From: CAYWEM01 sp964457225
GTDB lineage: Bacteria; Acidobacteriota; Aminicenantia; UBA2199
Length of the DNA stretch: 64,000 nucleotides
NCBI GenBank assembly: GCA_964457225.1
Contig: CAYWEM010000001.1
Location: 310,001 to 374,000 of the forward strand
Reading direction: 5' to 3'
A program made the position numbers and the translations under genes. The notes under the pieces were generated by a model that was not told where the DNA came from, did not search any database, and saw only the letters and a list, made by a program, of their open reading frames with translations. Positions 50,216 through 59,621 of the stretch are shown here, piece by piece; positions within the stretch are counted from its first letter, which is position 1, and each line of letters starts with the position of its first letter.

Positions 50216-52633
50216 ATGGGACGAATTATCGGTATCGACCTGGGAACGACCAACTCCGTGATGGCCACCGTCGGCGAAGGCGGTCCCAGAATCATTCAGA
50301 ACCGGGAAAACGAGGACAAGACTCTCTCGATCGTTTCTTTTCACAAGGGTGAACTGCTGGTGGGCACGCCGGCCTTCCAGCGCTGGCTTATCAACCCCAG
50401 GGAAACGGTCGTTTCCATAAAACGCCTGATCGGACGGGGATTCAACGACCCTGAAGTACAGCGTTTCAAGGCCGGGGACAAGGGTAAGGAATGGATCAAG
50501 TATGAAATCGTTCAGCCTCCGGACGGTACCGCGGACAGCCTGCGGGTCGTACTGGGCGGCAATCACTATTCCCCGGTTGAAATTTCGGCCCGGATCCTGG
50601 AAAAAATGAAAAAAGACGCCGAATACGTGCTGGGTGAAGAAGTCAGTCACGCGGTTATAACCGTCCCCGCCTATTTCAGTGACAAACAGCGCAACGCCAC
50701 CCGTGAAGCCGGATTGAAAGCCGGTCTCAAGGTCATGAAGATTCTCGATGAACCGACCGCGGCCGCGGTGGCCTACGGGATAGAAGATCATCAGGGTGAA
50801 CCGAAAACCATCCTGGTCTTTGATCTCGGGGGCGGCACCCTGGATATTTCCGTGTTGATGATGGCTTCCGGAGCCTTTTCCCCGCTGAACCTGGAAGGCG
50901 ACATGTGGCTGGGCGGGGATGATTTCGATGAAATCATCGTCAGCCATGTTCTGGCCGAGATAAAAAGTAAGTACGGACTTGAACCCAGGTCGGACACCCG
51001 CTTCATGGCCGCCTTGAAAAAAGAAGCACAGCGGGCCAAGGAAACTCTCAGCTCGGCGGCCGCGACTGACGTCATTCTGGCCGGCCAGCTCCGGGATGAT
51101 TCCGGAGAACCGCTGGACATCGAGGTGGAAATCACCCGTACCCGTTTCGATGAAATGATCCGCCCCCTTATCGACAAGATGCGCAAAATGATTGAAAAAG
51201 CCGTCATCAATGCCAATTTTGAATTCAACGACATCGACCACGTGCTGATGGCCGGCAATTCCACCGCGGTACCGGCCATTCAGGTCCTGATGGAACAGTT
51301 GTTCGGCAAGGAAAAAATCCTGCGCGCCGTCCACCCCAAGCACAGTGTGGCTATCGGGGCGGCCGTCACCGCGGCCCTGTTGCAGGCGGTCAACTGTCCG
51401 ACCTGCGGTCACAACAACCCTCTCGATGCGGGCAACTGCGAAAAATGCGCCACCGAGCTGGTAATAAACCGCTCCAGGAAATGCCCGGCCTGCGGCCGTG
51501 AAAACCCTGAATCAGCCGAGAAATGCCGCGACTGCAACACTCCTTTTTTTGAACTCGAGGGACTCAAGGGCGGAATCGCGCCCTTTCACTACGGAGTGGC
51601 CACCGCTGACGACAAGTTCCACATCTTCATCAGCAAGGGCGATCCTTTCGAAACCCCGGAAGAAAAAAGAATCGTTCAGACTTTTTACACTCATTATCCC
51701 AACCAGAGAGTCATCTGCGTTCCGGTTTACGGGGGTGATCACCTGGAAAAGGCCAGTTTGAACGTCAAGCAGGGCGAGGTTTTTTCAGTACTGCCCCGGG
51801 GTTTCCCGGAAAAAACCCCGGTCAAGGTCAAGCTCTGGCTGGATCATGACGGTTCCTTCGTGGTCGACAACTTCCTGGACGAGGCTCATGACCTGGAAGA
51901 CCTGATGCTGAGAGGCGAAGAAGATCAGAAAGTAGTCGAATTGCTGACCGCGGCCGAAGAGAAGTTCCATGCCAGGAAGGATCAACTGGCCCCGAACGTG
52001 CTGGCCGAGCTGGAAAGCAAGCGCGACCAGGTCCTGGACAAACTGGATCGCAAGGAATTCAGCGCGGCCGGCGCGGCGGCGGCCCAATTACTGCAGGCTG
52101 TAGAAAACGCCGGAGCTCCGGACCTGATGAAGAAAGCTGAAAACATTATCTCAAACATAAACTATTACGTTCAGCGTTATTCCTGGTTAATGCAGGCCGA
52201 TGGCCTGTCCTTGTCCTCCAAGGTTGAGGAACTGAAATCAGCAGTTTCTGGCGGAAACCGGCAATTAATTGAAAACAAAATCAACGAGCTTGATACCGCC
52301 TTTAATTTGTGCCAGGAAAAAAACCAGCTTCTAAAAGTCCTGGTCAGCATTAACCAGGCGATTGTAAGCATCGTCCACCCGGTCGACGCCCTGCAGGCCG
52401 GAGAATTACTGCGTGAATTCGAACAGATCGAAGCCGGCCTTAAAAACAACGACCTTTCAGCCCAGTCCCGTTTCGCCGCCTTTATGTTAAAACTGAATGC
52501 CGCCCTGCAATCCTGCCTGCAAAAAGGCGGCGGAAAAACCAGCCCCTGCCGATCCTGCGGCCAGGCCAACCCGATCGGCGCCCGGAACTGCAAAGCCTGC
52601 GGTGCGGATCTCTGGGGACTGGTCAGCCTGTAA
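50216..52633 (+). CDS. Hsp70 (DnaK-like) protein with zinc ribbons in the linker and at the C-terminus
   Basis: The 805 residues begin with a complete Hsp70 ATPase domain (about 1-385): IGIDLGTTNS, VITVPAYFSDKQRNATREAG, DEPTAAAVAYG, FDLGGGTLDIS, MAGNSTAVPAIQ. Where DnaK has its short hydrophobic linker, two CxxC zinc-ribbon pairs occur (Cys from about 394: CPTCGHNNPLDAGNCEKC, then CPACGRENPESAEKCRDC). A substrate-binding-like beta part follows (about 450-560), then helical segments, and a last zinc ribbon (about 776-800, CRSCGQANPIGARNCKAC). Overall it is far from housekeeping DnaK, which would have grpE/dnaJ nearby. The ATG at 50216 has AAGGAGG seven bases upstream; an ATG at 50210 touches the ribosome site. 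It lies between a kinase and a TPR/J-like protein. Confidence 0.92.
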   Translation: MGRIIGIDLGTTNSVMATVGEGGPRIIQNRENEDKTLSIVSFHKGELLVGTPAFQRWLINPRETVVSIKRLIGRGFNDPEVQRFKAGDKGKEWIKYEIVQPPDGTADSLRVVLGGNHYSPVEISARILEKMKKDAEYVLGEEVSHAVITVPAYFSDKQRNATREAGLKAGLKVMKILDEPTAAAVAYGIEDHQGEPKTILVFDLGGGTLDISVLMMASGAFSPLNLEGDMWLGGDDFDEIIVSHVLAEIKSKYGLEPRSDTRFMAALKKEAQRAKETLSSAAATDVILAGQLRDDSGEPLDIEVEITRTRFDEMIRPLIDKMRKMIEKAVINANFEFNDIDHVLMAGNSTAVPAIQVLMEQLFGKEKILRAVHPKHSVAIGAAVTAALLQAVNCPTCGHNNPLDAGNCEKCATELVINRSRKCPACGRENPESAEKCRDCNTPFFELEGLKGGIAPFHYGVATADDKFHIFISKGDPFETPEEKRIVQTFYTHYPNQRVICVPVYGGDHLEKASLNVKQGEVFSVLPRGFPEKTPVKVKLWLDHDGSFVVDNFLDEAHDLEDLMLRGEEDQKVVELLTAAEEKFHARKDQLAPNVLAELESKRDQVLDKLDRKEFSAAGAAAAQLLQAVENAGAPDLMKKAENIISNINYYVQRYSWLMQADGLSLSSKVEELKSAVSGGNRQLIENKINELDTAFNLCQEKNQLLKVLVSINQAIVSIVHPVDALQAGELLREFEQIEAGLKNNDLSAQSRFAAFMLKLNAALQSCLQKGGGKTSPCRSCGQANPIGARNCKACGADLWGLVSL

Positions 52634-52645
52634 GGTTTCCCGAGC

Positions 52646-54973
52646 ATGAAAGATCCGCTGCAGCTCTCTGAAAACGCTTACGAGGTACTGCTGATCGATC
52701 CGGACGGATTGGTTGACAACCAGCTGGTGGCCCGGCAGTTCAAACTGAAAGAGGTTTTCACCAGGAAAAACGCCCGGGAAGCCCGGAATACCCTGGTCAA
52801 TCCTTTGAGCCGGGCCCTGGTCGACGTTTTCATTTTCGAAAACCGTTTCCTGGCTAAGCTTTCAGAAAAAATCTGCCGGGAGCCACAACTGCTGGTCAGC
52901 CGGCGCGGAGATATCCGCCGGGGCCTGGAAAACAAGCTGACCGAGATGTTTCCCTATTATCCCTGTATCTACACCCTGGCGGTCCTCAGTTACTGGGAGG
53001 CGGTTTATCTCGAAGAAAAACGCTGGGCCGGGCTGGAACAAGCGGATTTCCCCCAACCAGCCGGCCTGGGACAATTAATTGAACTTGAAAAAGCCTGGAC
53101 GGACACCGTTCTTTACTGGGCCGCCCTGATCAACAGCAAAGATTTCTGGCTGGAATGGCTGGAACTGAAAAAGGAAAACGGACTGCTGCTGGATCAAGGA
53201 CATGACATTCCCAAGCTGCAGCAAGCGATCAGTGATCACCTGGGCAAACAGATAAACAGCTACTCGGAAAGATACCGATTGGCCGGCAGGCAGGCGGAAG
53301 CACTTTTTTTCAGCGATTCCTCTGCAAAGCTGAGTAATGAAATCCGCAGCGGCTCTGTCCTGGCCGCCCTTGAGATCAGGGAGAGCTTCGGTTCCCGCTC
53401 CTACCTTTTTGCCTGCGGCCCCGGACTGCTGCAGAAATACAGTCAAATCGAGAAGGTAAAAAACGCTATCCGGGCGGCCAGGCTAAAGCAACCGCAAAAC
53501 CAGGATCTGCAGGAGCTGGAAAAAGCACTTTCCCCCCTGGCCGGGATTTACGACCTGCTGAAAGAGGGCAAGCTGGACCGGGCCAAAGAGGAATTGAACA
53601 AAATAGATCCGGCCGCGGTCGATGATTCCGAATTGAATTCATGCCGGATGAACCTGGCTTTTAAACAGGGCAGCCAGGCTTTCAGCGTGGGCCGGGAGGA
53701 AGATGGTTTTCAATTCTGGAAAGAATGCTTATATCACGGTCAGCTCAATGACGAGCAAAAGGCCGGGATTTCCAGGCTGGTCCTGGAAAAGGTAAAGTCT
53801 CTCCAGCTGCATGAACCGCAAAAAGCGATAAGCATGCTGGAAAGAGTCCTGAACATCTTCCCGGACCGGGAAATGTCCGGCAACCTTTCCCTGTTACTGA
53901 TGCAACGCGGCATCGGGGCTTATAACAATGGTATCCAGGAAATAGACGGACTTTTTCAGCATATTCATCAATCAGGTTCTCTCAGCTGGCCTGATGACGG
54001 TCCATTCAAGGCGAGTAACTTCCTGCAGGCCTCGGAAAACTCCATCAACGATCTGACAAAAGCGCTTTCCCTGGACCCCGGCAACCAGAAAATAATGCAG
54101 GAACTCCATAGCATAAAATCCGGCTTGCAGAACATCGGCAAAACCCTGATAAAACTATCCATACAAAACCAGGATTATCAGATTGCCGACAACACTGTCA
54201 TGGTTATAATCCGCCAGGGACTTAGTGACCCGGAATTTGAACAACTATGCCATGAAGTCGAATACAACCGCAAGTTTATGCCCTGGATGCCCAAACCTTT
54301 CAGCCCGGGAGCACCAGTCAAGCAGGTAAAACAAAAAAAAATCTCTTCGGAAAAGCTGCCCGACCTGATCGACCGGGAAAAGTGCTTTTTCTGCCTGGGA
54401 GAAAAGAACGACGGCCGGGAAAACGCAAGGCTGGAACTGGATTTTCATAAAACCATCAGTAATGATGAAAACCTGCTGCATTGGCAGTCCCAAAAACTGT
54501 TCGTTTCCCGCTGCCCGAAATGCGCCGAAGTACACCAGGCCAAGAAAGAGAAAAAAGATCCTTTGGCCGAGGCCAAGGGCGAAGCCGCCGGCTGCGGCTG
54601 CCTGGCCTTCATCTTCAACGGCATCATCCTTTACTTCCTGGTTTACCTGTTCGTTGACTTTCACAGGCTCTTCGGCATGCATCCGGCTTTTATCGGAGTC
54701 ACCGGCTTGATCTCTCTCCTGACCGCCATGGGTATAATTTTCATCGTGAAAAGAATACCGCGGAACGGCGACCCGGCCCGGAAAAAAGCCATGGCCGACT
54801 TCATGAAACTCGGAAATCACCGGATGCTGAGCTTTGCCGAAGTGACCCGCCGTTACGAATGGTACCTGAACACCACCGCGGATGAACAATCCTGGAAAAA
54901 ACACGCCCTGGCAGCTGATATCGTCAGAAAAGGTTTTTCTACCGGTCTCAGGCCGCCCGAGGCGGGATTGTAA
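52646..54973 (+). CDS. TPR/zinc-finger membrane protein with degenerate J-domain-like N-terminus
   Basis: I do not recognise a named family for this 775-residue protein. Residues about 8-60 (NAYEVLLIDPDGLVDNQLVARQF, then NTLVNPLSRALVDVF) resemble the J-like or ABC-of-J start of proteins that accompany Hsp70 in other bacteria, but the HPD triad is absent. A helical region with TPR-type units spans about 150-560. Cysteine pairs CFFC (about 580) and CPKC (about 623) form a probable zinc site, followed by GCGCL and two membrane segments (about 650-672 and 685-705) and a helical tail. It starts 12 bases after the Hsp70 gene, so a partner role is likely. It could tether the Hsp70 to the membrane. 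Confidence 0.75.
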   Translation: MKDPLQLSENAYEVLLIDPDGLVDNQLVARQFKLKEVFTRKNAREARNTLVNPLSRALVDVFIFENRFLAKLSEKICREPQLLVSRRGDIRRGLENKLTEMFPYYPCIYTLAVLSYWEAVYLEEKRWAGLEQADFPQPAGLGQLIELEKAWTDTVLYWAALINSKDFWLEWLELKKENGLLLDQGHDIPKLQQAISDHLGKQINSYSERYRLAGRQAEALFFSDSSAKLSNEIRSGSVLAALEIRESFGSRSYLFACGPGLLQKYSQIEKVKNAIRAARLKQPQNQDLQELEKALSPLAGIYDLLKEGKLDRAKEELNKIDPAAVDDSELNSCRMNLAFKQGSQAFSVGREEDGFQFWKECLYHGQLNDEQKAGISRLVLEKVKSLQLHEPQKAISMLERVLNIFPDREMSGNLSLLLMQRGIGAYNNGIQEIDGLFQHIHQSGSLSWPDDGPFKASNFLQASENSINDLTKALSLDPGNQKIMQELHSIKSGLQNIGKTLIKLSIQNQDYQIADNTVMVIIRQGLSDPEFEQLCHEVEYNRKFMPWMPKPFSPGAPVKQVKQKKISSEKLPDLIDREKCFFCLGEKNDGRENARLELDFHKTISNDENLLHWQSQKLFVSRCPKCAEVHQAKKEKKDPLAEAKGEAAGCGCLAFIFNGIILYFLVYLFVDFHRLFGMHPAFIGVTGLISLLTAMGIIFIVKRIPRNGDPARKKAMADFMKLGNHRMLSFAEVTRRYEWYLNTTADEQSWKKHALAADIVRKGFSTGLRPPEAGL

Positions 54974-55006
54974 CGTGAAAGCCGCAAAACCAAGCGGGGG
55001 AATCAC

Positions 55007-55984
55007 ATGAACAAGGCTGCGCAAACAATGGTTTTCTTTTTCATCATGGCTCTGCTGCAAGTCGGCAACCTGGTTTATTTCGCCGAAAGGGAACAGGCTG
55101 AAAAAGCTGTTGAATACCGGGAACTGGCCCGGGAATCACTGGATTTGCTCAGCAAGAAAGGAGTTGCTGCGGAATTGATCGTGGAAAGAATTAAGACCCT
55201 GGCTGCTGAAGCAGGCAGGATCGAAAACTCTTTTTTCATAAAAACACTGCACCCGACTTACAAAGACACGATATTTCAGAGCCTGCGTCATCTTTACATC
55301 GATTTCTTTACGTATTACGGGGAGGAAGCCTGGCAGCAGATCAGGTTCATCAACATGATCCTGGAAAGTGAAATCAAAGTCGATTACCTGCTGAAACCTC
55401 CGGATCTCAGCCGCGAACCTGTAAGAAAACCGGCCGGAAAGACCGGGGAAAAACCCGCGGAACCTGATCCGGCACTTGACTCTCGCCTGAAGAGCAGTGT
55501 TGAGAGAATTAATGAAATCAACTCGATTCTGGCGGGAATGAAGGGGGAACTCAGTATTGAAGAAATCCCGATAACCAGGCAATTGCTCGATGAAAAGGCT
55601 CAACACGAGAGGTTTGTCAGGAATGAAATAATGCGCATGCAGACGGAAGATTTAGAACTGCCGGGGTTTCTCCAGGATTTCAGCGAAAACAAAACGGAAC
55701 AGCCAAAAGTCCCGGCCCGGCCCCTGCCCGATGCCCCGGTACAGGATTCGGAAGAACCGGCCCGGAACCGGGAAATCAAGCGCGGAGAGCTGGGTTCATA
55801 CATCGGCAAAACCATCCTGCTGACCCTGACCAACGGACGTAACATGAAGGTGGTTCTGCAGGATGTTAACCCGGGATCAATCAAGGTGGCCGAGATGAGG
55901 CCCGAAGGGGAAATGAATTACACGATCCCCCATGCCAGGATCAGGCTGATCGAACGGGAGCAGAACTATTTCATCAAAGAATAA
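55007..55984 (+). CDS. Hypothetical membrane-anchored protein with C-terminal small beta-barrel-like domain
   Basis: The 325 residues start with a single membrane or signal-anchor segment (about 8-24). A helical part follows (about 30-135), then a Pro/Lys/Glu linker, a second helical part (about 165-215), another Pro-rich linker, and a C-terminal beta segment (about 262-320, LGSYIGKTILLTLTNGRNMKVVLQDV) resembling an SH3- or LSm-like barrel. No catalytic motifs. It follows the TPR protein by 33 bases on the same strand and probably belongs with the kinase/Hsp70 group. It is not a known family to me. Confidence 0.7.
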   Translation: MNKAAQTMVFFFIMALLQVGNLVYFAEREQAEKAVEYRELARESLDLLSKKGVAAELIVERIKTLAAEAGRIENSFFIKTLHPTYKDTIFQSLRHLYIDFFTYYGEEAWQQIRFINMILESEIKVDYLLKPPDLSREPVRKPAGKTGEKPAEPDPALDSRLKSSVERINEINSILAGMKGELSIEEIPITRQLLDEKAQHERFVRNEIMRMQTEDLELPGFLQDFSENKTEQPKVPARPLPDAPVQDSEEPARNREIKRGELGSYIGKTILLTLTNGRNMKVVLQDVNPGSIKVAEMRPEGEMNYTIPHARIRLIEREQNYFIKE

Positions 55985-56459
55985 CGAACTCCCCGAAAAA
56001 CTTCATAAGGCTTACGCCAGGGCGGCAGCCCTGTGCGCGGCCAGGGAATACTGCGCTTTTGACCTGGCCCGCAAATTGAAATCCTGGGGGCTGTCTGAAG
56101 AGGAATCTGCACAGGCACTCTCCCGGTTGGAAACCGAGGGTTTCCTGGACGAGGAGCGTTATGCCCGGGCTTTCGTCCAGGACAAAACCCGCTTCAACGG
56201 CTGGGGACGGCGCAAGATAGACTCCATGCTGGCCGCCAGGCAAATCAGCCCGCAGGCCCGCGAAGCGGCCTTTGCCGGTCTGCCGGAGGATTCCTTTCAA
56301 ACCCGGCTGTTCAAACTGCTTCAGGACAAGGCAAACCGTTTGGCAAAACTGGAACCCGGCCTGCGCCGCCGGCGCCTGATCGCCTTCGGCCTGGGCCGGG
56401 GCTATTCCCTGAACGAAATCGAGAACGTGCTGGACGAACTGGCCATTCCGGAAGAATGA
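55968..56459 (+). CDS. recX: RecX-family regulatory protein, no canonical start codon
   Basis: RecX modulates RecA filaments. The frame encodes the RecX triple-helix repeats: AREYCAFDLARKLKSWGLSEEE, LETEGFLDEERYARAFVQDKTRFNGWGRRKI and a third unit near the C-terminus (RRRRLIAFGLGRGYSLNEIENVLDEL). From the in-frame stop at 55947 to the first repeat there is no ATG, GTG or TTG; the TTG at 56076 lies inside the first helix repeat. The best candidate is an ATT at 55968 with GGGAG seven bases upstream, within the end of the previous gene, giving 163 residues. recA is not in the window. Confidence 0.8.
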   Translation: MSSKNNELPEKLHKAYARAAALCAAREYCAFDLARKLKSWGLSEEESAQALSRLETEGFLDEERYARAFVQDKTRFNGWGRRKIDSMLAARQISPQAREAAFAGLPEDSFQTRLFKLLQDKANRLAKLEPGLRRRRLIAFGLGRGYSLNEIENVLDELAIPEE

Positions 56460-56603
56460 ACGATGTTGAGCATTCAGCGGATATACCGATCCGCCCCGCT
56501 AGTAATCAAGAATTAATATGTCCACTTTCGGCGGCTTGCTTTTTTTTTACTTAAACTGTAAATACCAAGGGTACGCTGGTTGGTTTTCGGTCAGGAGGCC
56601 GGC

Positions 56604-59600
56604 ATGATTAAAAAGAACAGGCCAGGAGGGGAAATAATCAAGCCGGGCCGGGCCGGGAACAGGCGTTTGAAAGAAAAATCAGCCGATTTCCATGAAACCA
56701 AAGAGAAACTCCAGGCCAGCGAAGAGCGAATTCGTTCCATATTGCAGATAATTCCGGACATCATAATCGAGCTGAATGCCGAGGGTGAATACCTGGCCGT
56801 GCATACCGCCGCTGACGAGCTTCTGATCAAGTCCAGGCAAGAGATGATCGGCAATAAAATCAGCGACATCATGCCGTCGGAATCCGCCGAAGTGTTTTTA
56901 CAGGGACTCCGGCGGGCCATCCGTACCGGGAATTTACAATCAGTTGAATACGAACTGCAGGTCCAGGCGGGTAAAAGGTATTTCGAAGCGCGCCTGGTGG
57001 CCCAGGGCCGGGAAAGGGCCCTGGCTTTCATCCGGGATATCAGCGAACGAAAACTGGCTGAAGAAAGCTTGCGCGAAAGTGAAGAAAAACATCGCCTGCT
57101 TTTTGAAACCATGTCTCCCGGGGTCATATACCAGGAAGCCGATGGCCGGATAACTTCAGCAAATCCCTCGGCTGAAAGAATACTTGGCCTGTCACTGTCT
57201 CAGATGCAGGGCAAGACTTCCATGGATCCGCGCTGGAAGATGATCGATGAAAACGGCGTTCCGGTGCCAGGTTCCGAGCATCCGGCCATGATAGCGCTGA
57301 AAACGGGCCGCAAGACGGGCCCATTGACCAGGGCGGTTTACATTCCCGAAAAAGACGATTACGTCTGGCTTTCGATCACCGCCATCCCCCTGTTCCGGCC
57401 CGGGGCCGCCAAACCACATCAGGTTTATGCGACTTTCGATGACATCAGCGAGCGCCGGCGGGCCGAGGCTGAACTGCTGGAAAGCAACCGACGGCTTGAA
57501 TCATTCCTGGAAATCAGCCGGAGAATAACTTCGTCCACGGAACAATCTGAGATCATGCAGTTGATAGTCGACCATGCCACCAGGGTCATGAACATCGACA
57601 GCGGCGCGGTTTACCTGCTGAACGATCAGGGGATGCTTCATCTGGAGGCCACGACTCCGGCTCTTCCGGAGAACTTTCCGGAGGAAATGCGTGCAGCTGT
57701 TTTAGACGACCATCCGCATATAAAAAAAGCCGCCAGTACAGGCCTGCACGTCGTCATGCCCGATATCCGGACCGCTGATTTATCTCCGGCCGAAAAAAGC
57801 GTAGTCAATTTAAGAAACCTGCGTTCAAACCTATATCTGCCCATTCGTCTCAGGGGTTTATCAATCGGGGTTTTGATACTGTCATCAATAGAAAACAAAT
57901 ACGATTTCTCAGAGGAAGCCATAATACTGCTCCGGGGCTTTGCCGACCAGGCCGCCCAGATAATCGACAACCTGCGCAATTACCAGCAGATCAGGGAACA
58001 AACCCGGGTCCTGGAACAGGAAATCATTGATCGGGAACAGGCCGAGGCAGCCCTGCGCGAGAGCGAGAATCGTATCAAGAGTATTTTCCGGACTGCGCCC
58101 ATCGGGATCGGCATGGTTTCCAACCGCATCCTGAAAGAGGCCAATCCCCGGCTTTGCCAGATCTCCGGCTATTCTCAAGCTGAGCTGATCGACCGTTCGG
58201 CCAGAATGCTCTACCCTGATGATGAGGAATTCGAATACGTGGGGCGTGAAAAATACCGGCAAATCAGCGAACAGGGCACTGGAACAGTCGAGACGAAATG
58301 GAAGCGCAAAGACGGCGTCTTGATAAACGTATTGCTCAGCTCGACCCCCATTGACCTGAACGACCTGTCCAGGGGGGTCACTTTCACCGCCCTGGACATA
58401 ACCGCCAGCAAGCAGGCCGAAGAGGAACGTGAGAAACTCCAGTCTCAACTGACCCAGGCCCAGAAAATGGAATCAGTGGGCCGACTGGCCGGGGGCATTG
58501 CCCATGACTTCAACAACATGCTTTCCGTAATCCTGGGCCGGGCCGAGCTGGCCCTGGATTTAGTCCGGGAAAATGAGCCGCTTCACGCCGGCCTGAAAGA
58601 AATCCAGAAAGCGGCCCGGCACTCGGCTGACCTGACCCGCCAGTTGCTGGCCTTCGCCCGCAGGCAGACCATAACCCCCAGAGTGCTTGACCTCAATTCA
58701 AATCTGGCCGAAATGCTCAGCATGCTCAAGCGGCTGGTCGGAGAAAACATCGCCATCGAATGGAAACCCGGCCGTGATATCTGGCCGGTCAAGATGGACC
58801 CGGCCCAGCTGAACCAGATAATAGCCAATCTCTGTGTCAATTCCAGGGATGCCATCGACGATACAGGCAGAATATCGATCGAAACAAGCAACTGCACCTT
58901 TGACCGGGAATACTGCAGCCGAAATCCGGACTTTCTTTCCGGAGATTTCGTCCGCCTGACGGTCGGAGATAACGGCTGCGGCATGGATGAACAGACCCTC
59001 AGCCATCTTTTCGAACCGTTTTTCACCACCAAGGAAGTCGGGCAGGGCACCGGCCTGGGCCTGGCCACCATTTACGGCGCAGTCAGGCAGAACCAGGGTT
59101 TCATCATAGTAAACAGTGAGCCGGGCCGGGGCACGAGCTTCAGCATTTACCTGCCTCGGCACCAGCTTGAATCAGTTGCTCCGCAAAGGACGGAAACAAG
59201 TAGAATGGAGCTCAACGGCAGCGGAACAATTCTTCTGGTGGAAGACGAACCGGCCATCCTCAGCATGACCAAAATGATGCTGGAGCAGCTTGGGTACTCC
59301 GTGCTGGCCGCCCACACGCCGGTTGAGGCCATGCGCCTGGCTGAAAAATTCCCGGGGTCAATCGATCTGCTGATGACCGACGTGATCATGCCGGAAATGA
59401 ACGGCCGCAAACTGGCCGCCAACCTGCAGGCCGTTTACCCGGACCTGGCCTGCCTGTTCATGTCGGGCTACACCGCCGATGTTATAGCCGATCACGGCGT
59501 ACTCGCCGCGGGCGTGCATTTTATCCAAAAACCGTTTTCCATAAAGGATCTTGGACAAATCGTACACCAAGCACTTCAGAGGGATAGGAGAATGAATCAT

Positions 59601-59621
59601 GAAAACACTGATAGTCGATGA
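56604..59621 (+). CDS. Multi-PAS/GAF hybrid histidine kinase with receiver domain
   Basis: A 1005-residue cytosolic sensor with no membrane segment. In order: short basic N-terminus, PAS1 (about 45-150), PAS2 (about 155-285), GAF (about 310-455), coiled coil, PAS3 (about 475-600), kinase core with His634 in GGIAHDFNNML, ATPase domain (N box, DNGCGMDEQT, GTGLGLATIYGAV), and a C-terminal receiver (about 873-995) with acceptor Asp926 (LMTDVIMPEMNG). GGAGG lies 5 bases before the ATG at 56604; a TTG at 56580 is less likely. It overlaps by 23 bp the next gene, a second receiver, giving a short phosphorelay. Confidence 0.92.
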   Translation: MIKKNRPGGEIIKPGRAGNRRLKEKSADFHETKEKLQASEERIRSILQIIPDIIIELNAEGEYLAVHTAADELLIKSRQEMIGNKISDIMPSESAEVFLQGLRRAIRTGNLQSVEYELQVQAGKRYFEARLVAQGRERALAFIRDISERKLAEESLRESEEKHRLLFETMSPGVIYQEADGRITSANPSAERILGLSLSQMQGKTSMDPRWKMIDENGVPVPGSEHPAMIALKTGRKTGPLTRAVYIPEKDDYVWLSITAIPLFRPGAAKPHQVYATFDDISERRRAEAELLESNRRLESFLEISRRITSSTEQSEIMQLIVDHATRVMNIDSGAVYLLNDQGMLHLEATTPALPENFPEEMRAAVLDDHPHIKKAASTGLHVVMPDIRTADLSPAEKSVVNLRNLRSNLYLPIRLRGLSIGVLILSSIENKYDFSEEAIILLRGFADQAAQIIDNLRNYQQIREQTRVLEQEIIDREQAEAALRESENRIKSIFRTAPIGIGMVSNRILKEANPRLCQISGYSQAELIDRSARMLYPDDEEFEYVGREKYRQISEQGTGTVETKWKRKDGVLINVLLSSTPIDLNDLSRGVTFTALDITASKQAEEEREKLQSQLTQAQKMESVGRLAGGIAHDFNNMLSVILGRAELALDLVRENEPLHAGLKEIQKAARHSADLTRQLLAFARRQTITPRVLDLNSNLAEMLSMLKRLVGENIAIEWKPGRDIWPVKMDPAQLNQIIANLCVNSRDAIDDTGRISIETSNCTFDREYCSRNPDFLSGDFVRLTVGDNGCGMDEQTLSHLFEPFFTTKEVGQGTGLGLATIYGAVRQNQGFIIVNSEPGRGTSFSIYLPRHQLESVAPQRTETSRMELNGSGTILLVEDEPAILSMTKMMLEQLGYSVLAAHTPVEAMRLAEKFPGSIDLLMTDVIMPEMNGRKLAANLQAVYPDLACLFMSGYTADVIADHGVLAAGVHFIQKPFSIKDLGQIVHQALQRDRRMNHENTDSR

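Noticed and set aside
50051..51412. Minus-strand open frame of 453 codons over the Hsp70 gene
   Set aside because: It mirrors the Hsp70 ATPase domain. Long antisense frames opposite hsp70 genes are a known codon-bias artefact.
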